Origin: WTJY01 sp045105475
Lineage (GTDB): Bacteria; Chloroflexota; Anaerolineae; Promineifilales; Promineifilaceae
DNA length: 64,000 nucleotides
Assembly (NCBI GenBank): GCA_045105475.1
Contig: JBGCDP010000023.1
Span: 1 to 64,000 of the forward strand
Direction of reading: 5' to 3'
In this document: positions 36,111 to 45,009 of the stretch, one piece after another
Layout of the letters: every line of letters starts with the position of its first letter
How positions within the stretch are numbered: the stretch's first letter is position 1
Notes under the pieces: generated by a model
The model's input: only the letters and a program-made list of their open reading frames with translations
Told to the model about the DNA's origin: nothing
The model's database searches: none
Translations under genes and position numbers: made by a program

Positions 36111-37412
36111 ATGACCCAGATAACGGGAGATAGTACGACGCCCCTAACCATAAAAGAAGTTTTAAAAATCAAAAATTACCGTTGGCTTTGGCTGGGTCAA
36201 ATTGTGTCAAATTTTGGCGATTCGCTTACCCATTTCGCTTTGATTCTATTGGTGAATTCCCTCACCGATGGCTCAACGGGTGCGATCGCTGGATTGTTAA
36301 TCGCTATCGGTTTGCCATTGGCAACGATAGGCTTAGCGGCTGGGGTTCTGGTTGACCGCTTTCCACGTCGGCGGGTGATGATCTTGTCTGATGTGACTCG
36401 CGCTGTTCTGGTGATCGGCTTTATTCTATATGCTTGGCTAGATTGGCAAAACATCTGGATTTTATACGGGCTAGCGTTTTTACATTCAACGGTCAACAGC
36501 TTTTTTATGCCTGCACGTTCGGCCATTACTCCAAATTTGGTCCCGGCTGAAGGGCTGATGTCTGCCAACTCACTAGGGCAGATGAGCATGGTGCTCTTTC
36601 GAGTGATCGGTACGGCCGCGGCCGGATTTTTGGTCGGGGTGCTGGGTGCATACTGGCTCGTATTTGTGCTAGATGGTCTGACATTCTTGCTATCCGCATT
36701 TTTCATCTCGCAAATTGTGCTCGATGAAGAAACGAAGGAACGCATTGGTGGAACTAGTGAGCAGTTGGCCCAATTAAAAGTGGAACTTGCCAGCGGGTTG
36801 AGACTGCTGGTTTCTAACAGACGTTTGGCCGGTATTGCAGTCGGATTTGCGGCCGCCATGCTGGGGTTAGGTGCAATCAACGTGCTGCTTCCCGTCATTG
36901 TCATCAATGAACTGATGGTGGCAGAAACATGGTTTGGTCTGATCGAATTTTCTCAGGTGGCCGCCATGATTCTTTCCGGCCTATTTGTGACAGCGCTGGC
37001 AGCTCGATTTAAAGCGACTCATATCGCAGCAGTCTCCCTTTTCTGTGTCGGAACGATCACCTTGTTTTTTGCTCCGTTAAACCAGCTTTGGCAGCTCTTT
37101 CCGATTTTGTTTGCGATTGGTTTGTTTATCACACCGATGCAGGCCGCTTCGGCCACGCTTATGCAAACGAGTACAGATGAAGCGATGTTAGGGCGGGTTG
37201 GTTCTGCACTGAATGGAATCATTCAAATAGCGACATTGGCTTCGATGTTTGCGGCCGGGCTTTTGGCCGAATCATTAGGGAGTCGGACAGTTTTCTTGAT
37301 TGGTGGCGGCATTGTATGTATGGCCGCTTTACTAATGGCTCTGATTTTTAGAGGGAGCGAACAATTTAGTGGGACTGAGCAACAGGCTGAGTTTCAGGAG
37401 GCAATATCTTGA
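36111..37412 (+). CDS. MFS transporter (multidrug/EntS-like exporter)
   Basis: The 433-aa 12-helix transporter begins KNYRWLWLGQIVSNFGDSL and has the loop 2-3 motif GVLVDRFPRRRVMILSD. Several Gly/Ala-rich helices follow, and a central hydrophilic loop (DEETKERIGGTSEQLAQ, about 203-225) divides the halves. It resembles the gene at 8.0-9.3 kb. The preceding ArsR-like regulator and candidate RNA leader suggest inducible efflux of a toxic compound; substrate unknown. AAGGAG lies 8 nt before the ATG. Confidence 0.9.
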   Translation: MTQITGDSTTPLTIKEVLKIKNYRWLWLGQIVSNFGDSLTHFALILLVNSLTDGSTGAIAGLLIAIGLPLATIGLAAGVLVDRFPRRRVMILSDVTRAVLVIGFILYAWLDWQNIWILYGLAFLHSTVNSFFMPARSAITPNLVPAEGLMSANSLGQMSMVLFRVIGTAAAGFLVGVLGAYWLVFVLDGLTFLLSAFFISQIVLDEETKERIGGTSEQLAQLKVELASGLRLLVSNRRLAGIAVGFAAAMLGLGAINVLLPVIVINELMVAETWFGLIEFSQVAAMILSGLFVTALAARFKATHIAAVSLFCVGTITLFFAPLNQLWQLFPILFAIGLFITPMQAASATLMQTSTDEAMLGRVGSALNGIIQIATLASMFAAGLLAESLGSRTVFLIGGGIVCMAALLMALIFRGSEQFSGTEQQAEFQEAIS

Positions 37413-37436
37413 TGATTATCTTAAACATCCGAATAG

Positions 37437-37514
37437 ATCTTTTCTAATCTTCATCTCCCCGTTAGAAAAGATTAGTTGAATCCCGATTGCTGGTAACAGT
37501 GATCGGGATTTTTA
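37437..37514 (+). terminator. Two hairpins between convergent MFS and mcrC genes
   Basis: The first is ATCTTTTCTAA/TTAGAAAAGAT (37437-37447, 37462-37472). The second is AATCCCGAT/ATCGGGATT (37479-37487, 37502-37510), followed by T-rich sequence on the plus strand, a likely intrinsic terminator for the MFS gene. Confidence 0.8.
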
Positions 37515-37516
37515 GT

Positions 37517-38698
37517 TTAGGGCAAAGTTAAGCTGCGTAGAAAATCGGCTCCGGCTGTGTCTGGCTCAGTGTTTAAGGCAAATGTGAACGACCGATAGGC
37601 GACGTCTTGATTCCGGCCGACAAGCGGCTTATTTAACGGGATCGGGTAAACCAACCCGGCCGACTTGCAGCCGATCTCCCGCGCATAAAAAGTCACCTGA
37701 TAAATATCATCGTTTGAAGGTTCGCCTGACTTATATTTGGTATCGAGGACGATGGCCGGTTGCCCGGCAGCATCAAAAATAACGAGGTCGATATCAACAT
37801 GGCGGGCATGGCTCGCATCAAGCCGGACCCGTTCTTGCTCACGCAGGGTATAGCCGGTGGGCAAATGGGCTTGGAGCCAGCTGGCGACATATTTTTCGTA
37901 GAGCACCGGCATATTAACCAAAAATGGGAGCATGGCTGAGCCAAGGCTATCCGGTTTATGGGTTGGGATTAATCCGTCTAAAAAGAGACGGCACAGTGCA
38001 TGCATCGGCCGATAATCCGCATTGAGCCGTGCGTAATGCCATCCGGCTAACTCATTCGATGTAAAAGGCATAAGCGTCACCGGCAACTGACGCCAAGCTC
38101 GATTGACCAACTGCAGCGTTGCTGGGCTGCATAAGCCGGTCATAGCGATTTGGCGCAGCGTATAGGCGAGGCTTTGGTTAAACGGCAGGTCGGCCGTTTG
38201 TTCAGTAAAGTCGCACTGAATGCTAGGGCTGGCCGGATGGGTGGCTAACCACTTTGTATCGATCCGGCCGCGCACGGTGCCAATTGGTTCTCGCTTCTCT
38301 AGATACTCTTGATAGACCCCTTTGCGCAAGCGGTCGAGTACACGACTGGCCAATTCATGTGCGAGCAGATCGATGAAACCGGCAACGGTGTCGGTTTGCG
38401 TGACACCATCTAAGAACCGAAACGACGGGAGCTGATACACCTGTTGGAGCATGGCAAAAAGATTTTGTACCGTGACTTTAGGCTCAACGACTAAGGTTTT
38501 ATGATGTGAGATGGGGAGATGCCCGGCCCATCCTTGAGGGGTTAAAACCCACTGCTGATTGTTTTGAAATGAGGGGGGCTCAACCTGAATTTGCGGCCGG
38601 AAGTTATTCCATAACGCTTGAGCTTCGGTTTGGGTGAAGGTATCGGCCGGAAATAAGCTAGATTGATATTCAGTTAAAACAATTTGATTTGGTGTCAC
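37517..38698 (-). CDS. Orphan McrC-family nuclease subunit
   Basis: From the start chosen here this is 393 aa; the frame is open to an ATG at 38797. McrC homology begins at IVLTEYQSS, just after the GTG at 38698, and the 38797 start would collide with the ATG of the divergent gene, so I prefer the GTG (no Shine-Dalgarno for either). The C-terminal PD-(D/E)xK core is visible as HVDIDLVIFD then IVLDTKYK, followed by DIYQVTFYAREIG. McrC is the nuclease that acts with the GTPase McrB on modified DNA. No McrB-like AAA+ gene is adjacent; the neighbour is a STAND-ATPase regulator instead. It could be a defence remnant or act with a partner elsewhere. Confidence 0.82.
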   Translation of the reverse strand: MTPNQIVLTEYQSSLFPADTFTQTEAQALWNNFRPQIQVEPPSFQNNQQWVLTPQGWAGHLPISHHKTLVVEPKVTVQNLFAMLQQVYQLPSFRFLDGVTQTDTVAGFIDLLAHELASRVLDRLRKGVYQEYLEKREPIGTVRGRIDTKWLATHPASPSIQCDFTEQTADLPFNQSLAYTLRQIAMTGLCSPATLQLVNRAWRQLPVTLMPFTSNELAGWHYARLNADYRPMHALCRLFLDGLIPTHKPDSLGSAMLPFLVNMPVLYEKYVASWLQAHLPTGYTLREQERVRLDASHARHVDIDLVIFDAAGQPAIVLDTKYKSGEPSNDDIYQVTFYAREIGCKSAGLVYPIPLNKPLVGRNQDVAYRSFTFALNTEPDTAGADFLRSLTLP

Positions 38699-38782
38699 GA
38701 TGTTGCAATTATCAGATTGTGGAGAACAAGATGCAACTATATTTCTCCCGTTTGTTTTTTCCCTAAGGTGAAACAGCTGTCT

Positions 38783-38788
38783 TATAAT
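38783..38788 (+). promoter_or_regulatory. -10 element consistent with leaderless transcription of the NB-ARC regulator
   Basis: A consensus TATAAT ends seven nt before the ATG at 38796, so transcription would begin at or next to the start codon. There is no Shine-Dalgarno, which agrees with a leaderless mRNA. No strong -35 is visible 17 bp upstream. Confidence 0.45.
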
Positions 38789-38795
38789 TAAAGCC

Positions 38796-41540
38796 ATGAT
38801 CAATCTACGTTTAAATTTGCTCGGCTCTTTTCAAGCTGAACTTAATAATTCGTTATTGAACGGCTTCCGGACAGATAAAGTTCGGGCGCTGCTGGCTTAT
38901 TTAGCAATAGAAGCGAACCGACCGCACTCACGCACTGAATTGGCGACGATGTTTTGGGGAGAGCTGAACGATGCGGCCGCACGTGCCAATCTGCGTAAAT
39001 CATTGTTCCTGTTGCGCCAGCTATTTGGTGACGCGACAAAATCGGTCTTTACAATTACGCGCCAAGATGTTCAATTCAACTCGGTGGATTCTGTTGGTAG
39101 GTTTTCTGTAGATGTACATCAGTTTTCTCAGCTTTCACAAAAAATTGAATTAGAGTCACATCAGCAGGCGGCTGATTTGTATAAGGGGCAACTGCTGGCC
39201 GGAATCGAAGTGGCAGGGGCTCCAAATTTTGACGATTGGCTGGCGAGCTATCGGGAGCAACTACAGCAACAATATTTGAGTGTACTTAATCAAATAGGAG
39301 AACTCAGCCTCGCTCACGGAGATTATTCTTCGACCCAAGCGGTTGCGATGCGCCAGTTGTCACTAGAGCCTTGGCGTGAGGTGGCCCATCGTCAATTAAT
39401 GCGCGCTTATATCGCAGCGGGGCAACGTGCAGAAGCATTGGCTCAGCATGAGCAGTTTGTTGCGCTTTTAGAGCGTGAAATGGGAATTGAACCTTCGGCC
39501 GAAACTGTGGCTTTGGTCTCTGCCATTCAGGATGAGAATCTGCAACCGGCTTATCTGCATAACTTTGCATCGCCTCAAACTCGCTTTATCGGCCGCGACA
39601 AAGATATTGAACGCATCATCAGTCATTTAAGCGCACCTGAACGTCGATTGGTGACCCTGACCGGGACGGGCGGTATGGGAAAAACGCGCTTGGCAATTGA
39701 GGCTGTTACTCGCAGCTGGGGGCACCAGCCCGCCTACTTTTTATCGCTGGATGGTGTTGAGACGCAAGCAGCCGTCTGGCAGCTGTTGGCCGAACGCTTA
39801 GGTATCGAATCTGATTCAGGTAACTCGATTAAACATGAAGTAATCACCTTTTTGCGTCAACAAAACACACTTCTCGTGTTTGATAATTACGAGCAACTTT
39901 TGCCTCGAACTGACTGCATCGAACAGCTTTTAGCTGGTGCGCCCAAGCTACAGATTTTGGTAACCAGCCGACGGCCGTTAAATATAAGTGCAGAATGGCG
40001 CCTCCCTTTGGAGGGTTTAGATGTACCGACTGAAGACGCAAATGACCTCAGCCAATATTCCTCTGTGCAGCTGCTGTTGATGATTGGGAAAAAGGTGCAG
40101 CCTGGCTTTGAGCTAACGGCCGATAATAGCCTGCACCTCGGCCGGATTTGCCGCGCTTTAGGCGGTATGCCACTTGCCCTTGAGATGGCCGGAAGCTGGC
40201 TGTCGCTTTTTTCGGTTGCACAATTGGCCGATGAGATTGAGCGTAATCTTGATTTTCTCGTTGCGATGCGTAGCGATATTCCGGAACGGCATCGCAGTTT
40301 ACGCGCCATATTTGATTATGCTTTGGCCCAACTTGGTGAGACTGAACGAACCTTACTCGGCCGCCTCACCATCTTTAAAGGAGATTTTTCACTTGAAGCT
40401 GCTCGAACCATTGCTGATGCTCATCTGAACAACCTGAACAGATTGGTTGATCATGCTTTGGTTCAGCGCCGAAATGAGAATCACTTCGGTTTGCACCCGA
40501 TGCTAGACGACTTTTTATGTGAAGAATTTTCGGCCGATGTGATTAGTCTGAAAAAAACGCATGCTCGCTATTATTTACAACGGATCGCTCCGATCTGCTC
40601 ATACAATATCGCGATTACGGTGAAAGATATCAGCTATGAATTGGCCAATGTGCAGGCGGCGTGGGATTGGGCGGTCACGCATGATGAGGCTGATTTAATT
40701 GGAAGTGCCGTGGATGGGCAGCTCGCTTACTATCAATATCGCGGCTCGTTTGCTGAAGGGCAGCGGATGTTCAGCATGGCAGCCTCTGAAATGTCAGATG
40801 CAGACTTGATTGCTGAATTACGTTTGGCTGAAGCCTCTTGCTTGCAAAATTTAGGCGACGCTCAAGGAGCGATTTGGCTCGTTGAACCTCTTTCTAGAAA
40901 CGAGCCAGACTATATTCGTTATCAAGCATTCTCCCGATTAGGAGAGCTATATCAAATAAAGCAGGATTATTTGCTGGCGAGTCAGATGTTGCAGGATGCA
41001 CTTTTACTGGTGGAACCAAACTCTGAACAGGCGATCAATGCTTGGAATTCATTAGGCGTCGTTTATGCTCACGCAGGTGAACGTGTGAAAAGTGTTGCCG
41101 CACATCAAAAATCGCTGGAGATCTGTCGTGAACTTGGGGATGAACTGATGATGGCTGAAAATCAGGCGAACCTGGCTCAGGTTTATCGGGACTGTTTGGA
41201 CTTTGACCAAGCGATTAAATTTGCTGAGCAGTCTATCGTTATAGCCAAGCGAGTTGATCATCAGGAAAACGTCGGCCGGTATTTGCGTGTACTTGGTATT
41301 ATTTATAATCGATCTGGAAATTGTCAGGAGGCTCAACTGTGCTGGGAGCAGGCGTTGGTAATTGCAGAATTACTCAGCCACAAGCGTGACATCATGCGCT
41401 GCTGCGAGCATTTGGCTCAACTTGCCAGATGCTCACAACAGCACGATCAAGCCTTGGCCTATGGGCAGCGAGTTGTGGAGATTTCAGAACAATTAGGAGA
41501 GACGCATATATTTAGGCTTCCACACGAGACGAATGTTTGA
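38796..41540 (+). CDS. SARP-type regulator: BTAD, NB-ARC (STAND) ATPase and TPR protein
   Basis: The 914-aa protein has an OmpR-like winged helix (about 1-95; FRTDKVRALLAYLAIE, ARANLRKSLFLLRQLFG), a BTAD helical domain (to about 250, ending EREMGIEPSAETVAL), a STAND NTPase (P-loop TGTGGMGKTR about 288-297, Walker B LLVFDNYEQLL, GLPLALE-like GGMPLALEMAGSWLSLFS) and C-terminal TPR repeats (from about 620 to the end). Such proteins are ligand-activated transcription factors; the target is unknown. Related STAND proteins also serve in phage defence, and the head-to-head McrC nuclease makes that worth considering. No terminal truncation is evident, though the last TPR ends abruptly. Confidence 0.9.
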   Translation: MINLRLNLLGSFQAELNNSLLNGFRTDKVRALLAYLAIEANRPHSRTELATMFWGELNDAAARANLRKSLFLLRQLFGDATKSVFTITRQDVQFNSVDSVGRFSVDVHQFSQLSQKIELESHQQAADLYKGQLLAGIEVAGAPNFDDWLASYREQLQQQYLSVLNQIGELSLAHGDYSSTQAVAMRQLSLEPWREVAHRQLMRAYIAAGQRAEALAQHEQFVALLEREMGIEPSAETVALVSAIQDENLQPAYLHNFASPQTRFIGRDKDIERIISHLSAPERRLVTLTGTGGMGKTRLAIEAVTRSWGHQPAYFLSLDGVETQAAVWQLLAERLGIESDSGNSIKHEVITFLRQQNTLLVFDNYEQLLPRTDCIEQLLAGAPKLQILVTSRRPLNISAEWRLPLEGLDVPTEDANDLSQYSSVQLLLMIGKKVQPGFELTADNSLHLGRICRALGGMPLALEMAGSWLSLFSVAQLADEIERNLDFLVAMRSDIPERHRSLRAIFDYALAQLGETERTLLGRLTIFKGDFSLEAARTIADAHLNNLNRLVDHALVQRRNENHFGLHPMLDDFLCEEFSADVISLKKTHARYYLQRIAPICSYNIAITVKDISYELANVQAAWDWAVTHDEADLIGSAVDGQLAYYQYRGSFAEGQRMFSMAASEMSDADLIAELRLAEASCLQNLGDAQGAIWLVEPLSRNEPDYIRYQAFSRLGELYQIKQDYLLASQMLQDALLLVEPNSEQAINAWNSLGVVYAHAGERVKSVAAHQKSLEICRELGDELMMAENQANLAQVYRDCLDFDQAIKFAEQSIVIAKRVDHQENVGRYLRVLGIIYNRSGNCQEAQLCWEQALVIAELLSHKRDIMRCCEHLAQLARCSQQHDQALAYGQRVVEISEQLGETHIFRLPHETNV

Positions 41541-41743
41541 TTGTCTCTTTTGAAAAGGGAGAAGAGTGCGGAAGAGAGTCGATGGAACCTATTTCTAAAA
41601 ACCCCTTTTGGGTGTGGGAATTCGGCCGTTGAATGGGCATTGTCTTGGCCATATTTGGCTCTCATATCTTGCACATAAATTTGAGAGTTTATGTCTCGCA
41701 TGCGGTTATTATTCGATAAATCGTTGATCTGCATATTTTGTTT

Positions 41744-43573
41744 TTATTCCTGGCTGTTTGTTGGTTTAAGCATCAAAGCTTCTAAGCGATCAATCGCTTG
41801 TTCCATGATGGTAAAGGCGGCTTCTATCGGCTCTGGCGATGCGAGATCTACACCTGCGAATCGAAGTGCATCGATGGGATATTCATAACCACCGAGCTTT
41901 AAGAAATCGATATAGGTTGCGGCCGCAGGTTCACCTTCAGCGATCACTTTGTCGACTAACGCGGCCGCCCCTGCGATGCCGGTCATGTATTGGAAAATAT
42001 AGTAGTTGTTGTATAGATGGATAAATTGGGACCATGTAATTCCATGTCGATCCCGATCAATCTCAACTTCACCCCCATACCCTTCTTCAAACAGATCTGC
42101 CATTAAATCGAGCATGCTTTGTGTAGTGAGGGGGTCGCCCCGTTCTACCCGCTGGTGCAGCTCAAGCTCAAAACGAGCCAGTGTTGGCATCAGGAAAAAG
42201 TAACGATGATAGTTGCTCATCATTTCTTCGAGCAGAGCGATTTGGAATTGAGGCGAAGTTTGGTTTTCGAGCAGATAACGGCGAAGCAGTGCCTGATTAA
42301 AGTTAGAAGCAACTTCACCGGCGAAAACGCCCCCATTGCTGTAAATGAACGGTTGGTGCCTTAACGCGTACCATGAGTGCATCGAGTGGCCCAACTCATG
42401 AGCCAGAATGCTCATCCCAAACACATCATCGGAATGGTTGAGCATAATGAATGGGTTGATTCCTTGGACACCAATTGAAAAAGCGGTGTTGATTTTGCCC
42501 TGATTTGGGTAGACATCGATCCAGCGGCCTTCGAATGCCCCGTACCGGAGCGTGTTGACGTAATCCTGCCCCAATGGGCGCATGCTTTCTGAAATCCATT
42601 CAACCGCCTGCTCATAGGGAATCTCTAAAGTTTCGGCCGTCAGTGGTGCTTTAACGTCATATTCTTGGAGCGTTTCCACACCTAAAATTTTCCGGCGGAG
42701 CCGCCAATAACGATGCCAAACGGGCAGTTTGCGTTTAAACACATCGATCAAGTTATGGAAGACTTCGTGGGGCACACGCTTTGGATCGAGTGAAGCGGCC
42801 AGAGAGGAATCGTAGCCACGTGCTTGTGCACGAAACACATCTTGTTTGATGCTGCCTGCAAGCACTTGGCTCAACGTATTTTTATGGGCCAGATGAGCGT
42901 CACTAAAGCTTTCGTATGTGGTTTTACGTATTTTGCGGTCGGGGTGAACGATGAGAGGCAGGAAGGTGCTTTGAGCAACGGGGTGCTCTATACCTTGGCT
43001 ATCAACGGCTGGTTTGAATGTGAGATCCGCATCGGCCAATTGGCCATAGATGGTGTACGGCGTATTGAATGGGTCTTCTAGCTGGGCGAGAAGCTGCTCA
43101 ACTTCGGCCGAACGTGTATGGGGTCGCAGGTCATCGAGCCAGTCAAAATAGCGGGTGTACATTGCTAGCCGATCTGATTCGCTTTGAAGCTGATCTAGCT
43201 GCTTGCGCCCTAACGCCATCAATTCTGGTTCTGCAAAGGCGACACTGGCGCCATATTGGGCCATGAGCGTGTTGGAGCGGGAGGCTTGTCCACTGGCTGT
43301 TTGATCTGTGGCATCTCCGGCCGACTTTAGGGCCGCATACATATTGATCTGTTGAGTCGTTCGGCCAATGTCTGCACTGAGTTCAAGAAAATCAGCCAAG
43401 GTGTCGGCCGAATCGTTAAGCTTGCCTTGATAGGCGGCTAGTTGGTCAAATGCGGCTAATACCGTTTCACAGGCGGCCGTCCAGGCTTCATCAGTTTTAA
43501 AAATCGTTGTTAAATCCCACTGACGTTCAGCAGGCATTTGATCTCTTGGGAGTAGTTTGTTAGATGACATCAT
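41744..43573 (-). CDS. pepF: Oligoendopeptidase F (M3 metallopeptidase)
   Basis: The 609-aa M3B peptidase has its zinc site as AHELGHSMHSW (HExxH about 388-392), with the third ligand in the downstream FAGEVASNFNQALL. Typical N-terminal blocks (ADIGRTTQQINMYAALKSAGD, AFAEPELMALG) are present. It hydrolyses short peptides in the cytoplasm. The ATG lies 3 bp after the stop of the Rid gene, so the two form an operon. Confidence 0.95.
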   Translation of the reverse strand: MMSSNKLLPRDQMPAERQWDLTTIFKTDEAWTAACETVLAAFDQLAAYQGKLNDSADTLADFLELSADIGRTTQQINMYAALKSAGDATDQTASGQASRSNTLMAQYGASVAFAEPELMALGRKQLDQLQSESDRLAMYTRYFDWLDDLRPHTRSAEVEQLLAQLEDPFNTPYTIYGQLADADLTFKPAVDSQGIEHPVAQSTFLPLIVHPDRKIRKTTYESFSDAHLAHKNTLSQVLAGSIKQDVFRAQARGYDSSLAASLDPKRVPHEVFHNLIDVFKRKLPVWHRYWRLRRKILGVETLQEYDVKAPLTAETLEIPYEQAVEWISESMRPLGQDYVNTLRYGAFEGRWIDVYPNQGKINTAFSIGVQGINPFIMLNHSDDVFGMSILAHELGHSMHSWYALRHQPFIYSNGGVFAGEVASNFNQALLRRYLLENQTSPQFQIALLEEMMSNYHRYFFLMPTLARFELELHQRVERGDPLTTQSMLDLMADLFEEGYGGEVEIDRDRHGITWSQFIHLYNNYYIFQYMTGIAGAAALVDKVIAEGEPAAATYIDFLKLGGYEYPIDALRFAGVDLASPEPIEAAFTIMEQAIDRLEALMLKPTNSQE

Positions 43574-43575
43574 GA

Positions 43576-44019
43576 TTACTCCGCACTTGCTACAACTTCA
43601 ACTTCAACCAGCCATTCCGGTTTCATCAGGCCAGCCACAAAGAGAGTCGTGATGGCTGGGCGCACCCCATCGACCAACTCTTTGCGGACTTCAAGCAGTG
43701 TTCTCATGTCTTCAGGCCGGGTTAGAAAGAAAGACATTTTGACAATGTCTGAAAGAGTCATCCCAGCTTCTTTTAGAACTGCTTCAACATTCCAAATCGC
43801 TTGGCGACACTGATCAGCAAATTCAAGCGATAGCTCGCCTTTGGGTGGCTCACCCACTTGCCCTGAAATATGCAAAATACGAGCGTGCGCTTTGGTTTCA
43901 ACGCCGTAGGCATAGATGCCGCCAAATGGGCCATCTACTGGATATGGATCATGCCGAATGGATACAGGTGAGGTTGATTGGGCAGGCTCGCCCTTTTTTG
44001 ATTGTGTGTGTGTTGTCAT
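43576..44019 (-). CDS. Rid family (RidA/YjgF) protein
   Basis: A 147-aa Rid-fold protein from the ATG at 44019, chosen because AAGAGGAATCAA precedes it; the longer frame to 44055 would translate a terminator hairpin. Conserved blocks are LHISGQVGEPPKGELSLEFADQCRQA, LKEAGMTLSDIVKMSFFLT and VRPAITTLFVAGL. The catalytic Arg of archetypal RidA (PARS context) is replaced by an RPAITT arrangement, so imine deaminase activity is uncertain. It overlaps transcriptionally with pepF, suggesting a role in amino-acid or peptide metabolism. Confidence 0.87.
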   Translation of the reverse strand: MTTHTQSKKGEPAQSTSPVSIRHDPYPVDGPFGGIYAYGVETKAHARILHISGQVGEPPKGELSLEFADQCRQAIWNVEAVLKEAGMTLSDIVKMSFFLTRPEDMRTLLEVRKELVDGVRPAITTLFVAGLMKPEWLVEVEVVASAE

Positions 44020-44035
44020 TTGATTCCTCTTGAAA

Positions 44036-44070
44036 AACTGACTGATCCCCTTCAAAGAAATCAGTCAGTT
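44036..44070 (-). terminator. Intrinsic terminator of the M23 peptidase gene
   Basis: A perfect 11-bp stem (AACTGACTGAT at 44036-44046, ATCAGTCAGTT at 44060-44070) is followed on the minus strand by a T run and then directly by the Shine-Dalgarno of the Rid gene. Confidence 0.8.
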
Positions 44071-44172
44071 CAAATTTAGGATTCATTTTCAACACGGTGC
44101 GTTCCCAGCTCGTTCCCAAGCAATCGGTCTGTTTTTGATGCTCAGAACGATTTACTTGCGAATGCTGAAGCT

Positions 44173-45009
44173 TTAGTCGTTGCTGGCTACTGGATCATCG
44201 AAACTATGGCTGGGTGGCCCATGAAATGCAGATGGGGGGCATTCGTCATAGTAGTCACACGGATTGGTCACTTGAAAAGATTCACGGAATTCAAAATGCA
44301 GATGGGGGGCAGAGGATAGTCCGGTGTTGCCTGACAGCCCGATCTGTTGATCGATTGAAACAAAATCATTCACTTTGACTGATATCTCTGAAAAGTGTCC
44401 GTAAATGGCCATAATGTCATTGCCATGATCAATAATGACGACTTTTCCATAAATCTTGTGGTCTTCGTGAACACGAATCACTCGGCCGTTGGCGATTGAG
44501 TGGACCGATGTGCCGGTTTTGACAGAAATATCAATCCCGTAGTGCATGTGGTGGTATAGCTGGCTGACGATGCCTTCACCCGGCCGAATGGGCCAAGAGA
44601 ATTGATCAATCGGTGTTTCTTCAAAATAGAATTCAGCCGCTAGATGATCTGGAACATTTTCTGGACGGTTCAGTGATTTGCCCGGAATCCAGCCGATTTC
44701 ATCCCGGCCGGGTGGAATTTTGATATAGGTATATTGATCCGGTTTACGTGGGAAGAGCGCAAAGTTGTATGCAACCATGAGCTCAAATGAGACGCAAAAG
44801 TCGCTGGCAAGTTCCCAGAAAACTTTTTGATCCACATTGTAATAAACCCGCTCGCCATATTCATCAAGAATGACGTTCTTTTCTGCTTCGGCACTCACCT
44901 CGCAGTCGTCGTTCCAATGGTCATCAAAGGCGGCCGTTGGACTGGCACCCAAAAAGAAAATAGCTGTTGAAATAATTATGAATAAAGTTAAGAATATTTT
45001 TGCTCGCAT
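44173..45009 (-). CDS. Secreted M23 (LytM) metallopeptidase
   Basis: The 278-aa protein starts with a signal peptide (MRAKIFLTLFIIISTAIFFL, cleavage after PTAA). A Cys-containing middle domain (residues 35-130) has a LysM-like flavour (VFWELASDFCVSFELMVAYN, YIKIPPG). The M23 domain starts at FSWPIRPGEG and holds the zinc motifs HYGIDIS and HLHFEF, so endopeptidase activity on cell-wall or other peptides is likely. The C-terminus ends with a Cys/Pro-rich tail (CDYYDECPPSAFHGPP) encoded partly by an 18-bp repeat read in a different frame. A terminator separates it from ridA. Confidence 0.9.
   Translation of the reverse strand: MRAKIFLTLFIIISTAIFFLGASPTAAFDDHWNDDCEVSAEAEKNVILDEYGERVYYNVDQKVFWELASDFCVSFELMVAYNFALFPRKPDQYTYIKIPPGRDEIGWIPGKSLNRPENVPDHLAAEFYFEETPIDQFSWPIRPGEGIVSQLYHHMHYGIDISVKTGTSVHSIANGRVIRVHEDHKIYGKVVIIDHGNDIMAIYGHFSEISVKVNDFVSIDQQIGLSGNTGLSSAPHLHFEFRESFQVTNPCDYYDECPPSAFHGPPSHSFDDPVASND
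44224..44311. repeat. 18-bp direct repeat inside the M23 gene, in two reading frames
   Basis: AAATGCAGATGGGGGGCA occurs at 44224-44241 and 44294-44311, 70 bp apart. The offset is not a multiple of three: one copy encodes the catalytic PHLHF, the other CPPSAF in the C-terminal tail. Confidence 0.9.

Noticed and set aside
36197..36907. 236-codon minus-strand frame opposite the MFS gene
   Set aside because: It is Ser/Pro/Ala-rich antisense of membrane helices with no ribosome site and no family pattern.
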